From positions 28,218,486-28,282,485 of the forward strand of contig CM028883.1 in the NCBI GenBank assembly GCA_016801885.1: a stretch of 64,000 bases of DNA, given 5' to 3'. Below are positions 48,567 to 60,228 of this stretch, piece by piece. The notes under the pieces were generated by a model. That model did not search any database. It saw only the letters and a program-made list of their open reading frames with translations, and had not been told where the DNA came from. Both the position numbers and the translations under genes were made by a program. The DNA comes from Toxotes chatareus. Its lineage: Eukaryota > Chordata > Actinopteri > Toxotidae. Position 1 is the stretch's first letter; every line of letters begins with the position of its first letter.

Positions 48567-51500
48567 CATGAACTTGCTTCCAGCAGAAAGACCCATGTCC
48601 CACATATGCCGACAAGCCTGTAGCTGTCAATTCAGCTGTTTTTTAAACACTTTTAATGGAAGCTGTTTATCTTCTCTGCAGATGTGTTGCTTCCTGGAGC
48701 TGCTACATCAGTGGGGATCTTCCTGTGTTCATCTAAAGACTATGAAGATAAAGGAGAAGCAATTGAAAACAGTTTGGATGCTGAAATGGGATCTTTGTTT
48801 TCTTTGAAGTTGTTTACAGTGATCATCTGTCAGTTCTGATAGAGACTGTTTGCCTGGAATATTGTAATGAAGCAAGAAACGTAAATGCCTGCTGCACAGT
48901 GGAAAGCTTGATTAAACTGATGTAGCCACACCTCAATCAAAGAACAGAGGTCTGGAGAAATTCCCCTCAGAAAACATGACACTGGCACTGTGTTGAACCA
49001 ACAGCAGTGCACTGATTGACTCTAAACTGAAGCTAAGCTGCAGCATTAGTTTGTGTGTATGTGTGTGTTGACAGGGGGGATGGTCTCCATGTTTCTGGCA
49101 CTTTGATAATATTTAATAAAAACGCTGTAATGTCTGATGCACACTGCTACTGGAAACCTTCATGTGATGGAGATTTGTGTTTTCTTATTTTGTCTCAAAC
49201 GTCAGGTTGATCTTAGTGTTGAATGTGGTCTGTGCTGATAGTACCTGCCCTGTGTCGGTATGTTTCCTGTTGTTTGCCTGTCGTTACACCGGTGTTGTAA
49301 GAGAATGACAGTGCCACTGAGATTTGACAGCTGTATGCAATGACAGAAAACAGTGTCACTGCCCTTTTTCTGTTGCTGGGTTTAAATTTCTCCAGACATC
49401 TGTTGGTTTACACAGAGGTACACTACATAGGAGTCATAGTGATCAGGAGTGGATGATTTGTATAAAGTCCTCAGTCATGGTATATGTAATTTTATATTGC
49501 AATATTGGTATGTATCATGATATAATCAATTTTCCAGCCATTCAGTGGAGATTGTTTTGGTTAAACCAGTGAATTAAAAAAAATGCAAAAAACATTCAAT
49601 ACTGACGTAAAGAAGTTCTGCTCAGTGATTCTCAGCATTACCTGAATGTCCTGATGCAAACAGTGCTTTTAAAGGCACAGACACCATGGTATGAACAGAC
49701 AGGCAGAAAGCTGTCACATTGCTCAACCCCATTACCTTCTGCATCATTTGAGATATTTCTAGCTTGGGGTTTGGTCTCCTCAATCGACTATTATACTGTG
49801 ATTGTGTGTTAAGGGATCAATGGAAACTCCTTTCCACACAGTACCACTTTTTATTTACACAGTCCTTTAATAGATGCGGCACATTTTTATGGTACTTTTT
49901 GGCATTAACATACTTACCTCTTTACTTTGCCACCCTTCTAAGGTGCAAACTATCAGTCCACTTAGTGCAGACTGGGTCCCTGAAGATACAGGGCAGAGAT
50001 TTTTCAGTTAGTTGTTTGAGTATCTCATGGACTTGTTGGATGTAGTTTTCTGTTGGCATGAATGTGAAAGATAGGAAGTTCGAATTGAATTACATGTTTT
50101 GGTTTGTTTGGGGGTGGGGTCTACTCTTTTTGATATTCAAACATCTTTACATGCATGAATGTGAAAACATCTGTTATTAATTTTAGAAAGTATAAACACA
50201 CCCTATGCTAATTTTATTCAGTAGTATATCTGGAGACATGTAAGCTTTTCACATCCCTCATTTTGTATTTTAGTCCACTTCTTTGCCTTTGAGTAGAAAC
50301 CACGAGGAGGTTCTTTGCCAGTGTGTCATTTATATTAGACTTCATGGACACTCTAATTGCCACTCCAGTTCTTTATACCTTTGGTGCCTTGAAACTGACT
50401 GGTAGTCGGGTAAAATTTGGCTAGCTGCTATATTTTTCTTTGATTTGGCGCTCCAGATACATTATTCAGGGTATATGCCCACCCCCCCGACCTAAAAAAA
50501 GAGGAAAGTGTGGATTTCCAAAACTTCCATATGGTTATTTGATATAGCATATGAATCAAACATAATTTTGGCATTTAGCATTTTGTTTGGCCCATTTATT
50601 TGCTGAGTGCAATCAGGTTTTCAAAGGGAAGAGAAGACAGCTGCTGTTCATGATAGAGGAGGAGCACCTTTAGGTTTAGCTGAACTGTTACCAACATGAT
50701 TGTTTCCTGTTCTTAATACAAGTGTTGGTAAACTCAGATCAAAACTGAATTATGAAAACTGGCAAGTTTAAAAGCATTGTGGGATATCTGTACAGTGAAC
50801 CATAGCTGAGTGCTTTAAGTCAGTCCATCTTTGTCCTGAAACCAAAGGTTGGAAGTCTGCAGCATCTGGATGAAAAATTGTTTTTTCAGTCTGTCACATG
50901 TTCACCTAAACTGGGACCCTGATTTGAAAGAATCTTTTTAATTGTACTACCTCATGTTGCTACACATTTTCACCTTTTCTTTACTGAGCCATTGTTTCCT
51001 TTTTCCAACAAAGACATTCCTCAGTCACAAATAAAACCTGGCAGATTTCAAAGCAATAGATTTTATTTAAAGTCAGCACAGTTTGTCGGGTGTGTGCATT
51101 TTTACTTTTAGTGTTAATGTGTTTAAGAAGTATTTTTGACTTCTGTCAGTTGCTTGACTGTTTCTTTCTGTTCTTCTTCTGCATTGTGGGGAATAGGTTT
51201 ACAGGTTTATACTGATACAGATGTTTACACACATTTAGCTCAACACAGGCCATGATGTACTTTGGTTAATTGCTTGAACTTCTGTGAAAAGTGCACCTCA
51301 GCTCCCCACCTTTGTTTCACTAATGTATTAATATCTGTGCTGGGCAGGATTGATAATTTTGGAGATGGGCAAATGGTAATGTGTTCTTAAGATTTTATTC
51401 AGATTTCTGAGGAATAGCTTTTTTAAACTTTCATTTAGAGGAATGTACTTAAAATATGAAAATATTTAAGAAAACCCTTAAAATATTCCCCTCTGTGTCT

Positions 51501-52969
51501 GTGGAACTGCCTCTGGATGCTTTCCTTTGGTGTTGGGATAATGTACCTGTCAATCTGTGCAACACCACCGTGTTCAACTAAACTCTAATGACTAATAGGT
51601 CACTTGTTTTACATGCAACACTGTTCTATGCAACTGTCCCTCCCTGGATACACTGTGGATCAATCCAGGTCTGGCTAATTTTGTTTTAGCCTCTGCTTCT
51701 CATCCTGACAGAAACTGTACTAGTCAACTGGATCTTTTTGTGTTCAGGTGGATTACTTGACCCTTTACTTCAGCAGAATTTACAGTCCTTAGTTGTACAT
51801 GTAACTAAAGCCATTTGCTTGAATGAACATGTTTATTTTTATTGCTGACTTTATACATTTCAGAGCTCTTGTTTCAATAAAGGTTGGAAATGTGTCTCAT
51901 TTGTGTGATTTAACATTGCTGTAACAATGTCAAGGGTGGAGGACATGTGGGAAGGAACTCTCGGAATTTTTAGGCATGTTTCCATGAAGGTTACTTGGGT
52001 GTGCCCGTTTCACCCGCCCGTGTGCCCACATAATGTGTACATACAGGTAGAACAGAAGTGAAGTGGATGAAACTTACTGCTTGCCTTGTTTATTGGAAGT
52101 CATGGTGAGATGATGCTTCATGAAGCACTGAGAAGTTAACAGTACAACATTTTCTGGTCAGAATGTAAAATAGTCAAACATCTGTATATTGCACATTAAG
52201 CATTGCTATAACCATGACTATGCTTTCTTTTATTCAAAACATACTTTTTTAGTAAATACTGGAAAGGCAATCAGCATGTTTTCTATGCATCAAATGTATT
52301 AAAATCAGCCAAGATTGGGTCAGTGTCTGTATTTTAACTAAAGTGTGAAAATCAAGTCACTGCAACGTGGGCAAATAACTTGAAAAACAAGAAAAACACT
52401 AACTCAACTGTGTTGGGACTAAGAGGATCTTGTTTTTTGAAATGATCTCTCCAGCCTTTTAGAACATCCACAGGGCACAAATGAGGCTGGGGTGCACACA
52501 AATACAATGGTCAGGTAGGAAAGGTGTGGATATTATTTCTGGCATTTCAATGGATCCTCAAGCCATCCAGTATTGTGTTCACTGAGGTATGTCTGCACCA
52601 CATAAATATGGACATTTTTTTTTTTTTTTTCTTTTTCATATGCAGAATCAGTTTTAAGGCTCTGCACTCACTGACAGTGTCTCTTTGGTCCTGTTATTAT
52701 ATTGTATTGAACAATGGTGGAAAATGTTTAATGTGAGAAAACTACTCATTCGGCATGTGCAACATAACTCACAGTTATTAGACAGTATATGTTATATATA
52801 CGATTGTCAGAATCTCTAAAAGTAGAATGGGAGGCCGAGCCTTTAGCTATCAGGCCCCTCTCCTGTGGAACTGGTAACTGTCAGTTTGGGTTTGGGAAGC
52901 AGACACCCTTTCTCTCCCTCTTTTTTTTCCCACTTTCACCCCAGTCATCCGAAACTGATGACTCGCATG
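48567..52969. other. Long non-coding stretch, no gene seen
   Basis: Over 4 kb with no convincing coding exon or repeat boundary. A consensus AATAAA followed by GT-rich sequence occurs at 51876-51881 and another at about 49114. This may be a very long 3' UTR or plain intergenic DNA; the sequence does not decide. Confidence 0.4.
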
Positions 52970-52974
52970 TTGTT

Positions 52975-53206
52975 TTACACCGGATGCCCTTCCTGATGCA
53001 ACTCTAGTAATGTAGAGGCAATGTAGAATAGCCAATTAACTTAATGTGCATGTTGTGAGAGGAAGCCGGAATACCCTGAGAAAACCCACGCAGGCACAGG
53101 GAGAACATGCAAACTCCACACAGAAGGGCCCAGACCGGGGTTCAAACCTGGAACCCTCTTGCTGTGAGGGGACAGTGCTAACCACTGCACCACCGTGGTC
53201 ATTTTA
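52975..53206 (-). mobile_element. tRNA-derived SINE
   Basis: Read on the minus strand it opens with GGTGCAGTGGTTAGCACTG and a B-box-like GGTTTGAACCC (plus strand 53139-53149, GGGTTCAAACC). It continues through GTGTGGAGTTTGCATGTTCT, CTGCGTGGGTTTTCTCAGGG and TGTAAAACAACATG. This order is the very common fish tRNA-derived SINE structure. The internal polymerase III boxes are recognisable but mutated. Confidence 0.8.
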
Positions 53207-53339
53207 AAATTAGGCTTATAATTAGTTGTAGTTACAGTTTTAGTTATTATGACTAAACCTATAGTTAGTCACAATTATTTCTATAGATGCTGTTATAGCT
53301 AAGGATAAGGCCCATAGTAGGGCTGGCTCAGGTAACTCA

Positions 53340-54010
53340 TCATCCCTTACAGTGGCGGTTTTTAGCACGGGCGAACCCGGCAGGTTCGCGGCTGCCGGGT
53401 TCTTTCATTAAAATAATAAAATTATATTGTTTTTATTTTATACTGTTATCCTCTGCTGTTATAGACTGAATAGATAGATAGATAGATAGATAGATAGACC
53501 GTGTACCGTTCTGCAGGTATCTCTGGCTCCGGAGCTGCATGTTCTCTGTTTGTGGTCCTGGCTCCACCAACCTGCCACTGTTTATTGTCTACAATTATCC
53601 ATTTCTAACACATTACTATGTTTAATGTTCCACTCTGCTACACATACATTTTATTCTATGCCAACTGTAATGTAAATAATTACCAAGTATGACAGCTTTT
53701 TGCTCCTGTGCTTTGTTTCCTATCATAACTGTAATCTGCTGAGCACACAGTATCTACTAACTGTTCTGTAATCTGAATGCTGGCCCTCTAACTTTTTCCA
53801 CTGCCGACCCTGTTTGTATCATGTTTTATATACTGCATGTCCTCCTCCTCCTCTCCTCCATTCCCAGCTGTCCTATCTTCCTCCTTTTCCTCCTTTCACC
53901 CAGTCCAGCCAACAGCAGAAGGGCCCGTCATATGAGCCAGGTTCTGCTCAGTTTCTTCCTGTTAAAAGGGAGTTTTTTCTTGCCACTGTCGCATAAAATG
54001 GCAGTACTCA
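53340..54010 (-). repeat. Dispersed repeat, inverted partner of the window's first 97 bases
   Basis: 53553-53652 is the reverse complement of 1-97 apart from small differences. The following part, to about 54000, carries the common fish repeat phrase GTTCTGCTCAGTTTCTTCC and GGGAGTTTTTTCTTGCCACT. An (ATAG)n microsatellite at 53467-53498 and a CAGTGGCGGTTTTTAGC segment at 53350 precede it; the latter resembles a hAT end but no partner was found. Confidence 0.6.
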
Positions 54011-55140
54011 AGAACATGCAGCCCATGATTATACTTACTTCTGTGAATGTGCTTTCAACTTGGAATCAGTTACTTACAGTTCATATCATGTGTATGAAAC
54101 TTGCAGAAAGTTAAAATCAAATTAAAGACATAGGCTATGATTGTACTCAGTCAGGGAAAGAGTTCTTGTGTGGGAAAATACAAAGAAACTGCTTGCCACT
54201 GTATTTCTCAGTCTACTTAAAACACCAGGCGGCGACAAATACCCATAATTGAATCTGAGAGTGCTGCTGTAGGTATTATTTATAGCTTCAAACACAGTCG
54301 CCAACACCATGACAAGTTGTTCCTACACGCACATACAAATAAACACATATGGGCACATGCACACATCAGAGAATTACAGAAGCAGCTGTTTTATTGAACC
54401 TTCATATTTACACTGAAGTGACTGTGTGGAATGTAAAAGGAGTTACTCAGCTATTCTGAGCCGTCTGATATTTTTATAGTGGCATTTGAATATATATTTT
54501 TAACTTCTGGGGAAGGTTTTAAACACAACCACTCATTTATTGTTTTCTACACAACAGACTCAACTTGATAGTGAAAGAAAGTGAGACACTGAAATGTGAC
54601 TCACTGCATTAGGGGATTATCAGCAGACTGTAGCAGACTGTAGACTGTAGACATTCAAATAAAATAGCAGTGGGTACATACAGAATATTTATAGTAAATA
54701 AGACAGTTACTTTTTCAGAAACTAGACCAAACGACCTAAAAGGACACCAAATATACCACATATATGACCCCCCCTAGTGTTCAGAAGCTGATCAGTGCAA
54801 CTTTAAAAGAAGAATTAGGTTTAAAAGTATTGCAGTATTCGGTCTGACTGGAGATGCTGATCGAAGGGGACCATTTTTGATGGTGTTTACTTCAGACAGA
54901 GAAAGAAATGAAAGATAAAGACCTGCCTGATTTTTTTCTTTAGATGAAAATCCAAACTGTTCATAAGTTGAGAGATGACTCAGTTTTATGAATTAGTCTG
55001 CATGAGCATTGAATTTAGCTGCTTTTCGTCAGCCATCCCAACTCATGTCGGCTAACTAAGCACCAACAGCAGCAGTGGAAAAGGTTCACTACAGGAACGC
55101 TGAGATGGGCCTGGGAGTTTTCTTTCCTCTCCTGTAACTA
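54011..55140. other. Intergenic upstream of ccn5-like gene
   Basis: AT-rich, no coding exon or recognised element. A TAGCAGACTGTAGACTGTAG short tandem occurs near 54630-54650. Confidence 0.5.
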
Positions 55141-55162
55141 TTTACTTTGCAGTCCACTGCCT

Positions 55163-55191
55163 GTGACATCAGAACCTGGACTATATAAATG
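55163..55191 (+). promoter_or_regulatory. TATA box and CRE-like site of the ccn5-like gene
   Basis: CTATATAAAT at 55181-55190 is a strong TATA element. TGACATCA, close to a CRE/AP-1 site, lies just upstream at 55163-55170. A start about 30 bp downstream (near 55215) would give a 5' UTR of roughly 65 nt before the ATG at 55279. Confidence 0.6.
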
Positions 55192-55278
55192 AATGGAGGT
55201 AGGCAGTGTTAAAAAATACATCTTCTCTGAGGAGAAGCAGAGGGGAGTGTGAGTGAAGGAGAACAAAAGACAGACGTG

Positions 55279-57910
55279 ATGAGGATGGAAAGAAGAGACA
55301 TCCAGCTGGTTTGTTCTTTGCTCTTGTGCATCATGACCCAGGTAAGACCAGCCAAGATGAGATACATATTGTATCACATAGTAGACTGTGATTATTGGAG
55401 GCAGTACTGCAAAGCAAAGGGTTGCCATTAATCATCACCAGGATGGAAAAAATGATGCTTAGAGAGTTAATATTTCGTAATAGTGTTGGAGGACATAAAT
55501 CATACTAGAGGGGACTTCACTGAGTAACAACACTGAAGTTTGGAATGAATGCTGTTTACAACCTTTTTCTTACTGTGTAAGTAAAGAATAAAAATGGTTG
55601 GTTACAGTCAGCAGGATTAACATAGTTTATCCAATCAGGTTGTTTGACAGTGTGAGGGAAATTGTGACATACCGGTAATACACACACTGATATTTTAATA
55701 TGGTAATGCAATAACATGGGTGTCTCACACACTAATTTCCCATGCATAGGGCTGTCCCTTGAAGACATTCTCAGACTCTGACGAAAGTAGACAGCAGCAC
55801 TGATGCATTGTAGCCTTTTGCGGAACAGGAAATTTCATAACCAGAGAAAGTTGCCACCACACACCTTTTTGTTCCATTTCCACAGACACAATAGTAACGA
55901 GCATAAGTAAGCACCTTTTTAGGTGTTCTATTTGTCGTATGCTACAAACTCTTTCTTTCTTATTGTGTTTTGTACGTTAGTATTAAATGTATTGAAAGTG
56001 CAGTAATTGCAGTTATACTCACTTGTTTGTAGATGTGATAAAAAAAAAAAAATGTGGTTACCATGTGGTAACCGTGTGCATGTTGTGTGACTGCTTCACC
56101 TAACATGAACTGAATTGGCCTAGAAAACAGACTCTTCCTGTGTGTTTCATTTGAAGGGGAAGCTGTAGGAGAGTGGGTTGTGTTTTGACTCCCAGCTCTT
56201 CCAGCCCCATGTCGAAGATTCCTTGGGCAAGATACTGAACCCACTATCAGTGTGTGAGATTGTGTGTATAAATGTTTGTGAGAATGGATAAATGGTATGA
56301 GGCGTAAAGCGCTTTGAGTGTTTGATTGCACAGCAGACACCTCTCCGAAGTGCATGTAGAAACAAGGCTGCTTTTGTGGAAATTTGACTTGAGTAAACAA
56401 TAGAAAAGATAAAAATCTGCCTGAGGTTGAGCTACACCACCTTCTCCCATTCAGTACAAAAAGAAGCCCTGGCACATGTTTAGAATCAGAGATTCATGAT
56501 ACATCACGGTCAGTTCACCCACAGCACAATTCTCATGTAATTAGCATCTGGTCCAGCAGGTAGTTTCTGTGTCACATGATGAGGTTTTAAGATGTCGACC
56601 ATTGAACCCCCCCTACAATGAAGATGACAGTAAATTTGTGTGTCCTTTTTTCAAAGGATGAAAAATTATGTATGAAAAAGTTTTTCATGTCTTTGTTGAA
56701 ACAATGTCTTCTGGACCTCTGAGTGGTTTGTCCAGTAGAGATTAGTTGCACAGTGATGTGTGTGGATTACTTTTACATAACATGTTTTGGTGCCAAATCC
56801 ACTCCAAGACTACAAACCTTATCTTAGTGCCAGAGGAGCCCAGAAACAGTAAGCAAAGCAAACTATTGTTATTCTTGCTTCAGGTGGGGTGCCAGCTGTG
56901 TACCTGGCCATGTCAGTGTCCAGCCGCCGTGCCACGCTGCCCTGTTGGCATTCCTCTGATCTTAGACAGCTGCGGGTGCTGCAAGCTGTGTGCCAGGCAG
57001 GAGGGTGAGTCCTGCACCGACTGGCTGCCCTGTGACACACACCGAGGACTGCAGTGCAACTACAGTGCCAGCTTCCCTGGAGGACCAGGACAGTGTGTCG
57101 GTGCGAACAGAATGCACTCAAACTTAGTTTGGGTTAAAGCTGTAAATACCTGCAATATTACTTTTAATACAACTCAAATCGACAGAACTCCAACTGCCAT
57201 GCCAGTTACTACAGCACCTGTCTCTATTTGTCATGTAGTATTATTCTGTTTGAGTCACAGAGCCAAGGAGCCATCTTTGTGAAACACACTGACCATGTTT
57301 CACAACTCATTAGGTCATTTACCAACAACCTCCACTGTTTTGAAGGTATTTTGGATTAAAGAAAAAAAAACTTTTAACTATTTGACCAAGTTGCAACTCA
57401 AGATCAAATGTGGGAATCAGAAAAGAAACATAAAACCAGTGTATTAAAAATGGTAAAATGATTAATGTACTGCACTTAAATAGCATTTTCCTATTCTTTT
57501 TGGCCACTCAAGACACATTCACTCATTCACATACATTCACACAGCGCTTTTTACTCTAAGCATACAGAGCTTTTCAACTAACGTACAGTTATTCACACAC
57601 CAATGGAAACATTGGGGACAATTTAGTGTTCAGTGTCTTGCCCAAGGCAGGACAAGAAAAACCAGAGGAACAGGGGATCGAACCACCGACCTTCTGATTA
57701 ATGGACGAGCCACTCTGCCTCTTAATTTTCAGTCTGTTCTGACCACCTGAAAAAAATCTTCCATTTGCTGAACAATGAAAAAGATTTTTCACATCAAGTT
57801 GTGTCTGTTTTCTACTCAACAAAACATTAGATGGCAACTTGTAAGTAATGTATGCCCTTTTTTGATTTGTAAAGCAAACACTAATTGAATTTTATTGAGT
57901 GTGAAAGTAA

Positions 57911-58003
<93 letters not shown>

Positions 58004-60228
58004 GCCCCTTCAGGCAAATTGGTGACATAAGGCTGTATAAAATTTGACTTTAGCACTTCTCTCACTACTTTGCTACTACTCTAACTGCTGCCACACTTGC
58101 ACTCTTCATGATAAGAATACCAAGCTTTGCCTTTCTAGTCTACTTGATGCAATGCAGTTCAGTACAGTACACACATATTTAATCAACAACACTTAATCCT
58201 GTTCTCCATTTAGTGTTCAAGGAAGAAGTGGACCATTTCTGTGCATAGGGCTGTTTTGTCTATTAAAGCCAGAGTTGTTTTGGGCAGACACAAAGAATGT
58301 GTGGTGTCAAAAGGACACAAAATGACTCGCTCACCACACTGCTGCATCATGTACCAGAGAATTTCTTGTTAGTGCTCTTACAGTAATGGCTGGATATCAA
58401 CAGATCTCATTCTTCCAATCGATAATTTGTCTGCACATGTTCACTCAGCATATACTTGGCACATCAATGAGGCAGTGACTCACTCACTCCCCTCTCTCCT
58501 TTCTTTCCTTGTTGTGATTAGGTCAGAACGAGCTGGGCTGTGAGCTGAATGGCAGGAGGTTGGAGGAGGGACAGGTATTTCAGCCTTCCTGTACCAAGCT
58601 CTGCCACTGCCTTGGAGGAGGTGTGTCCTGTGTGCCCCTGTGCAGTGACGATCTACAGAGACCCACTGATAAGTGCCCCAACCCTCTGCTGGTGCGACTA
58701 CCAGGGCGCTGCTGCAAGGAGTGGGTGTGTGATGGACTGGACAATAGCATTTCCTCAAATCCATCAGCAGGTAATGAGGCTAATGATCTAAATAGCAAAA
58801 CAAAACTCACAAAAGCATTCGGATGATTTTCAGCTAATTCCTGTGAAACTGCCATGAAATTCAGGTCCACATGGAGCCACAGTCAGCTACCAGAGTGGGT
58901 CAGGGTCAGGGTTAGTAAACAGATTTCAGAACTTGAAGAGGTGGATCAAACATCTGTGAGAAACATATGTGAGCACTATTCTTAGCAACTTCATCTCAGC
59001 AGCAGTTTACAACATTTCAGACTGGGTGTACAGAATTTTCTGACCCATGCGCTCCTCTCAAAGCCATCCACTCCAAACAACTTTCAGCTTGATGCACACA
59101 GCAAATATTTTCCTCTGGTGTTTCTTTCCAGCAGAGCAGGCCCATCAGGCCCACAAGGGAGGGCTGTCTGGCCTGTCATTTAGCCCCATTTCCAACTGTA
59201 TCAAGTGGACCTCAGACTGGAGCCCCTGCTCTCACAGCTGTGGCCCAGGTGTCTCCACCCGCACCAGCAACAGGAACATGGCCTGTCTCCTGCAGACTGA
59301 GACCAGACTATGTCAGGTCAGGCCATGCCAGACTCTGCTGCTGGGACTTCAACAACTGCAACCGGTCAGTGCATAATCAACACACATTGCTCAGTCCCCA
59401 TGAAAAATCACCATTTTCTAACATCTATTTATTTTTCATTTATTTTTTAACCATATGGGACTCAAAAATGTCTGAGATAAATACATTGTAAAATAAATAA
59501 TTATGTAAATAACTGCATGAATTAATTATTAGCAATTAACAAATAATTCAATAATTTATTAAAACGTGTCCTCATTAGTTTGGAGTTTACTTTCATTTTT
59601 TTGTTTTTAAAATGTCTTTTATTTTCTGCTTTATTTCAAATTTCATTTGCTTTCAATGACTGTTGTCCTAACAAGATGCCCTTTTTTATGCCTTTTTTAT
59701 AGCAGACATTCTGGTCTAACATTAAATTTGTCCAACAGGCTAAGAGCATCACCTGCACTTCACAACAAACAATTGTTGGCTGGATTTTAAGAAAATACCG
59801 AAATACTGACAACAAAAAGCCCTGTCCTCTGGGGATCCTAAAGGAAGTGACCACACTTCATTAGACAGGCAACAAGAGTATCTACATAAATACATACACA
59901 TAAATACCAAAATCATTTTGCTTGTCACTTTATATTTCAGGGACTGAGGGTGTGCAAGAGCAGCTACAGTTCTCCTCTCTCCATTCAGCTTGAACACCAG
60001 GGATGCTGGAGCACCAGAGCCTACCGTCCCAGGTTCTGTGCTTTGACCGGTCCGGAGGGAGGCTGCTGCAGCCCCTCCCACACCAGGACAGTGTGGATGG
60101 TTTTCCGCTGCCCCCAGGGCAGACTCACCCAACAGCAGGTGATGATGATTGAGTCCTGCTCCTGCAGCATCTCAGCCTGCCGCCAATCCCCAGCCACACC
60201 TGGCCGGACTGTCTTGCCCTGGCTGTGA
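55279..60228 (+). CDS. ccn5: CCN-family secreted matricellular protein, CCN5 (WISP2)-like with CT domain
   Basis: Five exons: 55279-55341, 56884-57100, 58522-58770, 59132-59364, 59941-60228; phases 0, 1, 1, 0 as in CCN genes; 349 residues. Exon 1 is a signal peptide (LVCSLLLCIMTQ). Exon 2 is the IGFBP module (PRCPVGIPLILDSCGCC). Exon 3 is VWC (CELNGRRLEEGQVFQPSC; CVPLCSDD). Exon 4 is TSP1 (SDWSPCSHSCGPGVSTRTSN). Exon 5 is a cystine-knot CT module (GCWSTRAYRPRFC, CCSPSHTRTVW, MIESCSC). Modules 1-3 resemble human CCN5 more than CCN4 by eye, especially CVPLCSDD and LDSCGCC. CCN proteins modulate integrin, growth-factor and Wnt signalling in the extracellular matrix. Human CCN5 stops after TSP1; here a full CT exon with good acceptor is present. 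All splice sites are GT-AG. A CCN4/CCN6 assignment is the main alternative. Confidence 0.88.
57540..57720. repeat. Dispersed fish repeat in ccn5 intron 2
   Basis: Contains GTGTCTTGCCCAAGGCAGGA and GGGATCGAACCACCGACCTT followed by TGATTAATGGACGAGCCACT, a phrase common in many fish genomes. No coding content and no termini identified. Confidence 0.55.
57912..58001. repeat. (GT)n microsatellite
   Basis: About 45 uninterrupted GT units within the intron between exons 2 and 3 of the ccn5-like gene. Z-DNA-prone and likely polymorphic. Confidence 0.97.

Noticed and set aside
57816..58028. Frame with a long threonine-histidine run on the minus strand
   Set aside because: It is the translation of the (GT)n microsatellite.
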